Positions 8,201-14,986 of a stretch of DNA of 17,447 bases are shown piece after piece. The notes below the pieces were generated by a model. It was not told where the DNA came from. It ran no database searches and was given only the letters and a program-made list of their open reading frames with translations. The position numbers and the translations under genes were made by a program. Each line of letters begins with the position of its first letter. Position 1 is the first letter of the stretch. This DNA comes from Verrucomicrobiales bacterium (GTDB taxonomy: Bacteria > Verrucomicrobiota > Verrucomicrobiia > Limisphaerales > SXQI01): positions 1-17,447 of the forward strand of contig SXQI01000203.1 in the NCBI GenBank assembly GCA_005793025.1. The letters run 5' to 3'.

Positions 8201-10294
8201 GCCCCGTTCCACTAGCAGCCGCTGCGCATTCATCCGCACCGTCCCATTCAAGTGATTCAACGCTTGCACCAATTCAGCCGACGACGCCTTGCTCAGATTT
8301 GGAACCACCCATTTCTTCGCATCCTTGTGCTGCGTCCGCCACACTCGCCCAAAATAATGGTCGCGATCCGGTCGAACCGCCGCATTGTTAGGCCCGTGTT
8401 TCGGCCCGCGCGTATCATTGTGCACCGCAGCCTGATTGTAAAAATCCAGAGTATACAACGCGCCATCCGGGCCAATCCTTGTGTGAATCGGACGGAACCA
8501 CAGATCTGTGCTCGCCACGATTTCGCTCTCGGGATACTCGCTCGGACGCGATGCGGTGAACGTAGGCCCATTGGCCTTGAGTAGATCCAAATGCACCAAA
8601 TTCAACGTCGGCTCAGTCACGGTGAACGTATAATCCCACTTCGCCGGCCAAGCCCCACCGTTGTAAACACACGCTCCCGCCGCCGCCGTCCAATTCCCCA
8701 CCCAATCAATCTGAACATAAGCCTGCTGGTGATAATCTCTCGCTGGGAATGCTTTGTTATGATCCTCAATATTCTTATAACTCGTAGCATTCCCCACCTT
8801 ACCCCGCGCCAACACCCCTTCCGGCATCACCACGTGATCGATATGATTCCCGTTCGCTTGCGAATAAAAAACCTCTCCATCCGGTGCCACATCCACCCCC
8901 CAAGTGTTGCTTCCTTTCGACGAGAATTGCTCAATCGCAGTCCCATCCGCTTTGAACCGGAAAACGCCATCATTAATCTTACCAAAATACTTCGTGCCAT
9001 CACCCGACTTGATATCCCCACGGCTATATCCCACCGTCGCATAAATCCATCCATCCATCCCCCAACGCAGATTGCTGATCACCGCATGCGTATCAAACGT
9101 CCCAAAACCCGTGTAAACCTTTTCTACCTTATCCCCTTTTCCATCCCCGTTCGTGTCGCGCACAAAGAGAACATCCGGTGCCTGCGAAACAATCACGCCG
9201 TCCTTGTAAAAAACGAAACTGGTGACGAGTTCCAAGCCTTCATAAAAAATTGTCTTCTTATCCATCACCCCATCACCGTTCGTGTCCTCAAGGATCGAGA
9301 TACGATCCCTAGCCGGGCGTGTCTTATCTGTCTTGGCAGGATACTCCACCGCCTCCGCAACCCACATCCTCCCCGCAGGATCCCAATCCACCGACATCGG
9401 TTTCTGCACCATCGGCTCCGCGGCAGCCAACGAGGTCGTGAATTCCGGCCACGTTCTAATCTGTGACAACGTCTTTTCCGGATGTGAAGGTCCCCCCTCA
9501 GGATAGCGAAAACTCTCCAACTCCACCTTTGAACACAGCGAGTTCATCTCCCGCTTACCCGCCCACGCAATCCCTCGCAGCAACATCCCGCGAAAATGCG
9601 GAAGCCCGAATGATTTGGTATTATGCCCTGGAATCGAAACAAACGCCCTGTAGTTATCTTTTTCATACACCCACATCTGCGGCACAATGTCATACACCGA
9701 TGGCATGATCCGCCCCCCTTTACTTGCCCGCTTGTCTGGCGCATAAGAAGCCGCTAACACCTTCGCCTCAGGCATCATTCGCAGATCCCAGTAGATCTCG
9801 TCATCAAAATCCCAATTCGACACCCCCTCAGTCAACTCATGCTTATAATCCGTGAAATACATCGAAACATCCCCCTCGAACCACTTCGAGAACCCATGCT
9901 CCCACGCTCCACCAATCACCGTCTTCCACCATTGCGGATCCGTGCCGCACACCGAATCATGAATCACCACCAACCCACCGCCCCGTTTCAAAAACTTCTC
10001 TAAATTCACACGATCCGCCGCAGCCACGGTCCCCGCCTCCGCCGCGTATAACACCATTACATCCGTGTTCTCCAATTGCTCCCCCGAAGGAAAACCAATC
10101 TTCCCATCCACCTTCGCCCCTCGCGCCGTCAACAATTTCGTCCAATCACGCAAAAACACCGGCCCATCATGCTGGCCGGGCCCGTGCGTTTTCTCACCCG
10201 CCCGGATAAACACCCGCAACGCACCCGGATTTTGACCCTGCACAGGCATCCAAGCCACAAGGAACGATAGAAGTAGGAACAATCGAAATTTCAT
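5258..10294 (-). CDS. Secreted multidomain protein: ThuA - PVC dehydrogenase propeller - helical repeats - cytochrome c - beta-rich domain - ThuA
   Basis: The protein has 1678 residues. Residues 1-21 (MKFRLFLLLS...) are a signal peptide, so it acts in the periplasm or outside. In order: a ThuA/glutamine-amidotransferase-like domain (~25-245); a beta-propeller of the PVC 'membrane-bound dehydrogenase' type (~285-655) with two calcium-loop-like motifs DTNGDG near 337 and 380; HEAT-like helical repeats (~665-1110); a c-type heme domain (~1125-1250) with CAACH at 1135-1139 and a likely axial Met in SLMPDGF (M1230); a beta-rich domain (~1255-1450) with GGIGGWAFPCC and FDVPGSKK; and a second ThuA domain (~1465-1672). 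Propeller, HEAT repeats and heme together are typical of PVC proteins thought to oxidise sugars or alcohols and pass electrons to the heme. The substrate is unknown. The ATG at 10294 is chosen because it opens the signal peptide; the frame stays open upstream to 10450, but that part overlaps the tRNA gene. Confidence 0.88.
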   Translation of the reverse strand: MKFRLFLLLSFLVAWMPVQGQNPGALRVFIRAGEKTHGPGQHDGPVFLRDWTKLLTARGAKVDGKIGFPSGEQLENTDVMVLYAAEAGTVAAADRVNLEKFLKRGGGLVVIHDSVCGTDPQWWKTVIGGAWEHGFSKWFEGDVSMYFTDYKHELTEGVSNWDFDDEIYWDLRMMPEAKVLAASYAPDKRASKGGRIMPSVYDIVPQMWVYEKDNYRAFVSIPGHNTKSFGLPHFRGMLLRGIAWAGKREMNSLCSKVELESFRYPEGGPSHPEKTLSQIRTWPEFTTSLAAAEPMVQKPMSVDWDPAGRMWVAEAVEYPAKTDKTRPARDRISILEDTNGDGVMDKKTIFYEGLELVTSFVFYKDGVIVSQAPDVLFVRDTNGDGKGDKVEKVYTGFGTFDTHAVISNLRWGMDGWIYATVGYSRGDIKSGDGTKYFGKINDGVFRFKADGTAIEQFSSKGSNTWGVDVAPDGEVFYSQANGNHIDHVVMPEGVLARGKVGNATSYKNIEDHNKAFPARDYHQQAYVQIDWVGNWTAAAGACVYNGGAWPAKWDYTFTVTEPTLNLVHLDLLKANGPTFTASRPSEYPESEIVASTDLWFRPIHTRIGPDGALYTLDFYNQAAVHNDTRGPKHGPNNAAVRPDRDHYFGRVWRTQHKDAKKWVVPNLSKASSAELVQALNHLNGTVRMNAQRLLVERGGGDSVAALNAVAMNADAAVLTRVNAAWTGLGITQTQSSEVLTALWKSGNAVLQRTAMQMVRNTPLPADLSQNFGAWTPLLIGMAEGVRANDDRTRLEVLMAFAVNETPWYKTDESADVRKYLIESFDFLKDHWSQSAMVAYYKNAPVQFLKTALENGSEYLRIPVTELSRVIASSDDSSQVAAVVLALARQSGDGGLKALALGSLSQNLKPSIVPTWSGELQEALASLLGEKDPAVPAAVLPLISRWDKEGKMASQTGALVAQMINQVNDASQTDDQRAQLATSLLAVRQVDAKILPAVAKIAGSNASAELQRRVIDALGNSGDPAAGAAITESFSKLPSAAQEAAFTQIIKRAEWASVFVEALASKKIALALLNPVSVGRLRTHANKGVSDRAIAVINDLRGPEMKEKNALIALLTPEVEKVGNSAKGKELFTQNCAACHKFNGAGRDLAPDLTGMGVHGVGELLVHIIDPNRVVEPNYLSWSFDTLDGETYDGIVGRENRESVLIRTAVNDLELKTAKIKSRRNTGRSLMPDGFEALEAAGLRDLLTYLTEGDLRFRALDFGNAFTANSTRGIYVSTESAGESIHFKRFGLIKAGGVPFEVANPARTANGNNVVVLKGGEGFARTLPQKVEINGHGVKAKRLHFLGGIGGWAFPCCGNDRHENLPVAKVTVNYTEGEPEIITLTNGVEVADYIGEFDVPGSKKVDDIVRSGQVRWFTKSLKRGGAIKTITLESFSNFVAPTFVAITADTGDGPVEAATTAPAALSVTARTLIVGGNSSHDFNKWFNEVDTATLKAAGIPANYTEATDQVGGVLKDLDVLYLSNNKPFPNAATRDGISAFALSGKGLMLVHAALWYSWNDWSAYNSGMVGGGARSHDKYGEFEVTVDQPDHPIMAGVPKTFRLSDELYHFEGGVKNAKITVLATGRNAAGKSWPVVWVTSHPTAKIACMSLGHDGASHNLKAYQTILKNMHGFVSGKTK

Positions 10295-10316
10295 ACGCGT
10301 ATTTGTTGACCGCAAA

Positions 10317-10345
10317 ACCATAATCAACCAAGAACGAGGAATCAA
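10317..10345 (-). promoter_or_regulatory. Weak promoter candidate for the ThuA/dehydrogenase gene
   Basis: On the - strand TTGATT (10345-10340) and TATGGT (10322-10317) are 17 nt apart, each 4 of 6 to consensus. Transcription would begin near 10310 and leave a ~15-nt leader before the ATG at 10294. That would exclude the alternative ATG at 10321. No good Shine-Dalgarno is seen. Low confidence, since matches this weak arise by chance. Confidence 0.25.
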
Positions 10346-10375
10346 TCCCAACGCCGAGAATTCGGAAAAGAAGCC

Positions 10376-10403
10376 TTGCAAACTCTGCCCAATCCCATAA
10401 ATT
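10376..10403 (+). promoter_or_regulatory. Candidate promoter of tRNA-Gly
   Basis: TTGCAA (10376-10381) and TAAATT (10398-10403) are separated by 16 nt, each 4 of 6 to the sigma-70 consensus. They end 16 nt before the mature tRNA 5' end, leaving room for a short 5' leader. No other promoter-like pair sits closer. Confidence 0.35.
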
Positions 10404-10419
10404 AGAAAACACTTGGAAC

Positions 10420-10496
10420 GCGAGCGTAGCTCAGTCTGGTAGAGCATCACCTTGCCAAGGTGAACGTCGAGGGTTCGAATCCCTTCGCTCGCTCCA
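10420..10496 (+). tRNA. tRNA-Gly(GCC), CCA encoded
   Basis: A full cloverleaf can be folded. The acceptor stem is GCGAGCG (10420-10426) with CGCTCGC (10486-10492), discriminator T and an encoded CCA (10494-10496). The D stem is GCTC/GAGC (10429-10432, 10442-10445) with a GG-containing loop. The anticodon stem is TCACC/GGTGA with loop TTGCCAA and anticodon GCC (10454-10456), which reads GGC and GGT glycine codons. The T stem is GAGGG/CCCTT with the loop TTCGAAT. All stems pair, with one G-T in the T stem. It lies alone on the + strand between two - strand genes, and no second tRNA or attachment-site duplicate of its 3' end is seen nearby. Confidence 0.97.
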
Positions 10497-10517
10497 TAGT
10501 CCCCCTATTTTCTATCC

Positions 10518-11327
10518 CTAAGGGTAATGCGGACGGTTATCCCTGTTCCATTGAGTTGCTGCTTTTTGCTTCTGCCCTAAATCTTTGTGAAGTTGCCCTA
10601 TAATGTCCAATCGTCGCTTGGATTCTACATGGCCGTCACAATACAAGATTTTTGCCCTCTTATTATGGATTTCCAACGGCCACTGCCTTTCCTCATACAT
10701 CCCAATAAAACCGCTCCAATCCCGATCCCCTTTTCGTTTCAAATCCCAATTGCTATCCCCAATTGCAATCATTTCTGTCGGCTTTACCACCGCGCTTTCC
10801 TTCGTCTCCCCCCAAATCGGATCTCCCAGGTATACACCGAGACCTGTGTTCGGCGTGTTGCCGGCGAAAGCACCCCACACGTTGTAACCGTAACTCATGA
10901 AGAATAGCCCTCCAGGTTTCAGCCGAACCTCATCCTTCAAATACCCGAGTCCCGCTGGCTTGCCACTTCCAAATTTGGGAATCCACTGCGAAGCTGGCGG
11001 TGCGGCGGGACAGTGAAAAACAGCCGTGCTGCCCCCGCTGCTGTACATGGTTTGTCGCAGCAGAGCGGGCCAAATCCAAGCAGCCCCATCATTGCCGTCA
11101 ATACCTACTGGATAAATCCCATGGTCGCCGATGTAAACCGCCATCGCCACACCCATTTGTCGGAGGTTACTTAAGCATTTGACCCCCTGAGCTTTTGATT
11201 TGGCACTGCTCAGTGCTGGGAGGAGCATTCCTGCTAAAATGGCAATAATCGCGATAACAACTAACAGCTCAATCAACGTAAAACCTTTGATTTTGACAGG
11301 GGTTTTAACGATTAAGTGCCTTTTCAT
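10518..11327 (-). CDS. Prepilin-like secreted protein with H-X9-DG C-terminal motif
   Basis: The protein has 269 residues. The N-terminus MKRHLIVKTPVKIKG|FTLIELLVVIAIIAIL is a classic type IV prepilin / type II pseudopilin leader: a basic 15-residue leader, G|F cleavage site, Glu at mature position 5, then a ~20-residue hydrophobic helix. A prepilin peptidase should process it. The rest is the globular head found in large paralogous families of PVC bacteria, including SNLRQMGVAMAVYI and, near the C-terminus, HNKRAKILYCDGHVE. In the latter, His and Asp-Gly are separated by exactly nine residues (the H-X9-DG motif). The role of these proteins is not settled; surface or secretion-linked functions are usually assumed. 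The ATG at 11327 is chosen over 11399 because it gives the normal leader length. The start lies 8 nt after the protease stop, so the two are very probably co-transcribed. Confidence 0.9.
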   Translation of the reverse strand: MKRHLIVKTPVKIKGFTLIELLVVIAIIAILAGMLLPALSSAKSKAQGVKCLSNLRQMGVAMAVYIGDHGIYPVGIDGNDGAAWIWPALLRQTMYSSGGSTAVFHCPAAPPASQWIPKFGSGKPAGLGYLKDEVRLKPGGLFFMSYGYNVWGAFAGNTPNTGLGVYLGDPIWGETKESAVVKPTEMIAIGDSNWDLKRKGDRDWSGFIGMYEERQWPLEIHNKRAKILYCDGHVESKRRLDIIGQLHKDLGQKQKAATQWNRDNRPHYP

Positions 11328-11335
11328 ACGAATCT

Positions 11336-12859
11336 TTACCGATAACGCAATCGGTAAAACACCGTGGTTGAGCCCGAAATACTCGCTGTTTGCTGCCATG
11401 GGGCGGGGGTAGCCAGACTATTAGTCTGGATGGGGGCCCAGTCTTTGAGGTTGGTGGACTTTTCTAGGACGATCGGTGTACTGACCGAGTAACTCTGGTA
11501 GGTCAACTTCGGATTCTGACCGGATGAAACAGACAATCGCAGGGGAGCCAATGGAGCGATTTTCAACGCCTTTTCGAGGTTGAGGCGGCCGCCGGTCCGG
11601 GTTTTCCCAGCAAAAGCAGCCAAGGGATCCGTTGTTGTTAATAACCGATTCCGGATTTCTGCGGCTGTATATTGGGGAAACCTAGCACGAATCAGCACCG
11701 CCGCTCCGGAGACAAACGCCGTCGAAAACGATGTTCCGCTTTTGCGTGCGTAGGATTGATCCGTAAAAATCCCCGTTGACCAGATATCATCTCCCGGCGC
11801 AGCAAGATCCACGCTGCTCACCCCCGTATTGGCTCCAAGACTCGTGCTTGATTTCCAAACCCCATTCGTCTTTGAACTGGCCGTCACCACCACGATATTG
11901 TCCAAACCAAAACTCCCCGGATAAAGAGGCACCAAATCGTTATCCCGGTTCTCGTTCCCAGCGGCCGTGACGATGAGGATTCCTGCCGTTCGAGCCGCCG
12001 CAACTGCGTCTGCAAGGATTTGGGAACGATCCAATCCATTCCAACTCGCATTGATAATCTGCGCCCCATGCTTGATCGCGTAATCGATGCAAGCCACCGC
12101 GTCATCAAAACTCCCATCGCCCGTGTCATTGAAGAATTTCAGCGGCATAATCTGAACACGCCACGCAACCCCGGAACCGCCAATCCCGTTGTTCCCCATG
12201 GCTCCGATCACTCCCGAGAGGTGAGTGCCGTGACCATAGCCATCCGTCACATCCCCACTGATCTTATGAGTTCCCGCTAGATCGTAATAACTGGCGAACC
12301 CGTGGACATCATCCACGATGTTGTTCTTGTCGTTATCAAGTTTATCCCCAGCCACCTCCGCTGGATTCCGCCACAAATTATTGGTTAAATCGACATGCGT
12401 GACGCGCAACCCGGAATCAAGGACTGCGACAACCACCTGCGGCGCATCGTGCAACAAATCCCAAGCCGCAGGTGCTCCAATATTCGTGAGCCCCCATTGC
12501 GAACCGTTATTGAACGCGGGATCGTTGGGAACCCCCGCTGCACGGACTTTAAAGTTGGGCTCCGCGAACTCCACCAATCCGCTCGCTTGATAGTTCCGAA
12601 CTTGATCCCTGACTGATTCCTCCGCCTGCAATTCGATGAGTTGCCACCCTCCAAATCGCTCAAACCGACGCAAGACTCGATGCTGGTTCTTCACAACCAA
12701 ATCGTCCAAACGAGTGTGGAGAACCTGTCCAGCAAGCGGCTTAATCAAAACTTGGCGTGGCCGGAACGGTTCGTCGATGACCCCGTCAACACGTGCGACG
12801 CCTCCAATCAGGACGAGACCCCAAAAAATGACAAACCTCAGTAAGCGCATTCCTAACAT
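11336..12859 (-). CDS. Secreted subtilisin-like serine protease (S8 family)
   Basis: This 507-residue peptidase has an N-terminal signal sequence (~1-26, hydrophobic LLRFVIFWGLVLIGG). A propeptide-like region (~35-107) follows with the ending LVEFAEPNFKV, typical of S8 inhibitor prodomains. The catalytic domain (~110-435) has all three catalytic residues and the oxyanion Asn: D148 in VVAVLDSG, H210 in GHGTHLSG, N302 in TAAGNEN and S377 in SGTSFSTAFVSG. The last position of the Ser motif is Ala instead of the common Pro. A C-terminal beta-rich module (~440-507) with LEKSTNLKDWAPI and the ending FYRLRYR resembles the end of the Ig-like protein at 1-330. The enzyme is expected to act outside the cytoplasm. 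The ATG at 12859 is used; the ATG at 12850 (MRLLRF...) is equally possible and still gives a signal peptide. The prepilin-like gene follows at 8 nt. Confidence 0.93.
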   Translation of the reverse strand: MLGMRLLRFVIFWGLVLIGGVARVDGVIDEPFRPRQVLIKPLAGQVLHTRLDDLVVKNQHRVLRRFERFGGWQLIELQAEESVRDQVRNYQASGLVEFAEPNFKVRAAGVPNDPAFNNGSQWGLTNIGAPAAWDLLHDAPQVVVAVLDSGLRVTHVDLTNNLWRNPAEVAGDKLDNDKNNIVDDVHGFASYYDLAGTHKISGDVTDGYGHGTHLSGVIGAMGNNGIGGSGVAWRVQIMPLKFFNDTGDGSFDDAVACIDYAIKHGAQIINASWNGLDRSQILADAVAAARTAGILIVTAAGNENRDNDLVPLYPGSFGLDNIVVVTASSKTNGVWKSSTSLGANTGVSSVDLAAPGDDIWSTGIFTDQSYARKSGTSFSTAFVSGAAVLIRARFPQYTAAEIRNRLLTTTDPLAAFAGKTRTGGRLNLEKALKIAPLAPLRLSVSSGQNPKLTYQSYSVSTPIVLEKSTNLKDWAPIQTNSLATPAPWQQTASISGSTTVFYRLRYR

Positions 12860-12999
12860 TGGATCGAGAGGGTTTCAGTCTCAACCCACCGATTCCCAAA
12901 AGCAACGCCTTTCCCAAACAGGCTCTACTTTGCTCGTGACTTTCTGGCCACTGTCGCCATAACTAAAAGCCACCAGCCCAAGTTTTCCTCTGCGAATCA

Positions 13000-13013
13000 C
13001 GGCTTCGAAGCCG
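13000..13013. repeat. 14-bp perfect palindrome in the divergent control region
   Basis: CGGCTTCGAAGCCG reads the same on both strands. It lies 69 bp before the symporter start and 141 bp before the protease start, in a region that must hold promoters for both. No T-run follows on either strand, so it is unlikely to be a terminator; a binding site for a dimeric regulator or an RNA hairpin is possible. Confidence 0.4.
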
Positions 13014-13038
13014 GAGCAGGGGAACTGTGCCGGGGTCG

Positions 13039-13062
13039 CCTAGCACGCGATCGATGCCTAGG
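13039..13062. promoter_or_regulatory. Imperfect inverted repeat just upstream of the symporter gene
   Basis: CCTAGCA (13039-13045) and TGCCTAGG (13055-13062) form an inverted repeat with one bulged base around a 9-nt centre containing CGATCG. It sits 20 bp before the symporter ATG, where an operator would overlap the promoter or the early transcript. Suggestive only. Confidence 0.3.
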
Positions 13063-13081
13063 AACTGAAGTATATACCGAT

Positions 13082-14986
13082 ATGCATCTCACATTTCTCG
13101 ATTGGTTGATCGCCCTGCTTTGTGTTGCGGTCTGTTTTATTCCGGCTCTGTTTCTCGCAAAGCGATCAGGGGAAAGCACCGCAGAGTTTTTTGCCTCAGG
13201 TCGTTCCGTTCCTTGGTGGCTGGCCGGTCTTTCGATGGTCGCCACAACGTTCGCCAGCGATACGCCCAACTGGGTCACTCAGCAGGTTCGCCAGTATGGG
13301 GTGGCCGGGAATTGGCAATGGTGGGCATTTGTTCTCACCGGCGTTTCGACCGTGTTCTTTTTCGCCAGATTATGGCGTAGGTCAGGCGTCATGACGGATC
13401 TAGAATTCTATGAAATCCGTTACTCAGGGAAGGCAGCCTCACTCGTGCGCGGGTTTCGAGCTGTCTATCTCGGGTTGTTCTTCAACTGTTTCATCATGGG
13501 CATGGTGACCTTGGCCGGATGCAAGATCGCCAACATCCTTTTCGCGATGCCTCCTTGGCAAACCATCGTCATCTTGGGTCTTCTCAACGTCGCGTTCGCC
13601 GCCTACTCCGGTCTCTGGGGCGTGCTCGTCATCGATATGATCCAATTCTTCATCAAAATGGGTGCCGTAATCGCCGCTGCTTATTTCAGTCTGAAAGCTG
13701 TCGCGGTTCATACCGGCGTCGGGGTTGGAGCGTGGGAGGGTTTGCAAAAAGTCGTCGAATTACTCGGAAACCAACAAGTCACTCTCCAATCCAACTCCCA
13801 ACCCGTCATGTCCCTCATCGATGGTAAAGGACAACCCATTCTCGACATCATGCCCAATTTCGCCATGAGCGAATTGGCACTCATGGTGTTCATTCTCCCT
13901 ATCGCCATCGGATGGTGGGCAAACTGGTATCCCGGTGCCGAACCCGGCGGTGGGAGCTACATCGCCCAGCGGATGCTTGCCGCCAAGTCCGAAAAAGATT
14001 CTTTGGGCGGAACCCTCTTTTTCAACTTCGCCCATTACGTGCTCCGTCCTTGGCCATGGATCCTCACGGCGCTGTGTTCCATTATTATTTTCCCCGAATT
14101 GAAAGATATCCAAGCAGCCTTCCCCGAGGCAGATCCAAAGTTGATTGGTCACGACAGTGCCTTTCCTGCCATGCTCAAGTTCTTACCCGTGGGGTTCGTG
14201 GGGCTGATGGTCGGTGGCTTGATCTCCGCCAATTCATCGACAATCCTCACTCACCTCAACTGGGGTTCCTCCTATCTGGTTCACGATTTTTACCGCCGAT
14301 TCGTCATGCAAAATGCGCCGGAGAAACACTACGTGAACGCAGGTCGCATCTGCAGCGTGTTGCTCTACGTCGTAGCGGCGTTGATCAGCCTCGTCATGAC
14401 CACTGCACAGGAAGGTTTTGAGGTCCTCATCTCCATCGGTGCGGGTACTGGCCTCCTTTACCTCCTGCGCTGGTTCTGGTGGCGCATCAACGCATGGTGC
14501 GAGGTCGTTGCCATGATCAGTTCGTTCCTCGTTTCTCTGCTTTTCTTCATCCTAAAAAAAGCCGGCTACGAAATCCCCTTCGCCCACACCGTCCTCTACT
14601 CCGTAGCGTTTACAACCGTCTGTTGGGTGATCGCTGCGTTTGTCGGAACTCCCACCAGCAAAGAACGGTTGGTCGATTTCTATCGCAAGGTGCATCCCTC
14701 TGGTCCCGGGTGGACTAGAATCCGACGCGAAGCCGGTGTCAGCCGAAAGGAAGCCGCAAAGCACGGAGACAATCTAGGCTTAGCGTTCCTCGGTTGGGTC
14801 ACGGGTTGTCTCGCCATTTGGTCATCCCTGTTTGCAATCGGAAACCTTCTCTACGGTCGCATTCCACTCGCTATGACATTGCTCGGCGTGTTCGTCGTAA
14901 GCGCGACGGGGATGATCCTCGTCGTCCGGAAACTTTGGCGAACCAGTGCACCGGTTCGACTCGTAGCTACTGTAGACTCAGACTAA
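13082..14986 (+). CDS. Sodium:solute symporter (SSS family)
   Basis: This 634-residue inner-membrane transporter is of the solute:sodium symporter family (LeuT fold), which imports sugars, amino acids or other solutes with Na+. The N-terminus MHLTFLDWLIALLC...FLAKRSGESTAEFFASGRSVPWWLAG is the usual first helix and loop. TDLEFYEIRYSGKAASLVRGFRAVY (~103-127) matches the conserved T-x-x-E-F-x-x-x-R-Y region. GLISANSSTILTHLNWGSS (~378-396) corresponds to helix 8, where Ser/Thr residues coordinate Na+. I count roughly 13-15 hydrophobic helices, with two extra near the C-terminus. A loop near 215-255 is unusually polar. The length and EFFASGRSVPWW resemble PVC symporters annotated as sugar transporters, but the substrate cannot be assigned. 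It is divergent from the protease gene, and its stop overlaps the DUF1501 stop. No Shine-Dalgarno is visible within 12 nt of the ATG. Confidence 0.92.
   Translation: MHLTFLDWLIALLCVAVCFIPALFLAKRSGESTAEFFASGRSVPWWLAGLSMVATTFASDTPNWVTQQVRQYGVAGNWQWWAFVLTGVSTVFFFARLWRRSGVMTDLEFYEIRYSGKAASLVRGFRAVYLGLFFNCFIMGMVTLAGCKIANILFAMPPWQTIVILGLLNVAFAAYSGLWGVLVIDMIQFFIKMGAVIAAAYFSLKAVAVHTGVGVGAWEGLQKVVELLGNQQVTLQSNSQPVMSLIDGKGQPILDIMPNFAMSELALMVFILPIAIGWWANWYPGAEPGGGSYIAQRMLAAKSEKDSLGGTLFFNFAHYVLRPWPWILTALCSIIIFPELKDIQAAFPEADPKLIGHDSAFPAMLKFLPVGFVGLMVGGLISANSSTILTHLNWGSSYLVHDFYRRFVMQNAPEKHYVNAGRICSVLLYVVAALISLVMTTAQEGFEVLISIGAGTGLLYLLRWFWWRINAWCEVVAMISSFLVSLLFFILKKAGYEIPFAHTVLYSVAFTTVCWVIAAFVGTPTSKERLVDFYRKVHPSGPGWTRIRREAGVSRKEAAKHGDNLGLAFLGWVTGCLAIWSSLFAIGNLLYGRIPLAMTLLGVFVVSATGMILVVRKLWRTSAPVRLVATVDSD

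Noticed and set aside
9001..9310. DTNGDG motifs as a dockerin domain
   Set aside because: The two calcium-loop-like motifs (near 9285 and 9155) lie inside the propeller about 43 residues apart without the paired-helix dockerin pattern; they are usual for PVC dehydrogenase propellers.
8591..9466. 291-codon open frame on the + strand inside the large - strand gene
   Set aside because: Very rich in Ile, Arg, His and Pro, as expected from reading the antisense of a well-supported gene; no domain, signal or ribosome site. The + strand frames at 1709-2332 (inside glnS) and 4004-4699 (inside speA) are rejected for the same reason.
10295..10450. N-terminal extension of the ThuA/dehydrogenase protein to 10450
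   Set aside because: The extra 52 codons overlap the tRNA-Gly gene on the other strand and precede a complete signal peptide, so the frame is open by chance.
10420..10496. tRNA-Gly as an integration site for a genomic island
   Set aside because: No integrase gene and no repeat of the tRNA 3' end were seen in the window, and neighbouring genes look typical of the lineage.
13000..13013. Palindrome as an intrinsic terminator
   Set aside because: No T-run follows on either strand, and both flanking genes start here rather than end.
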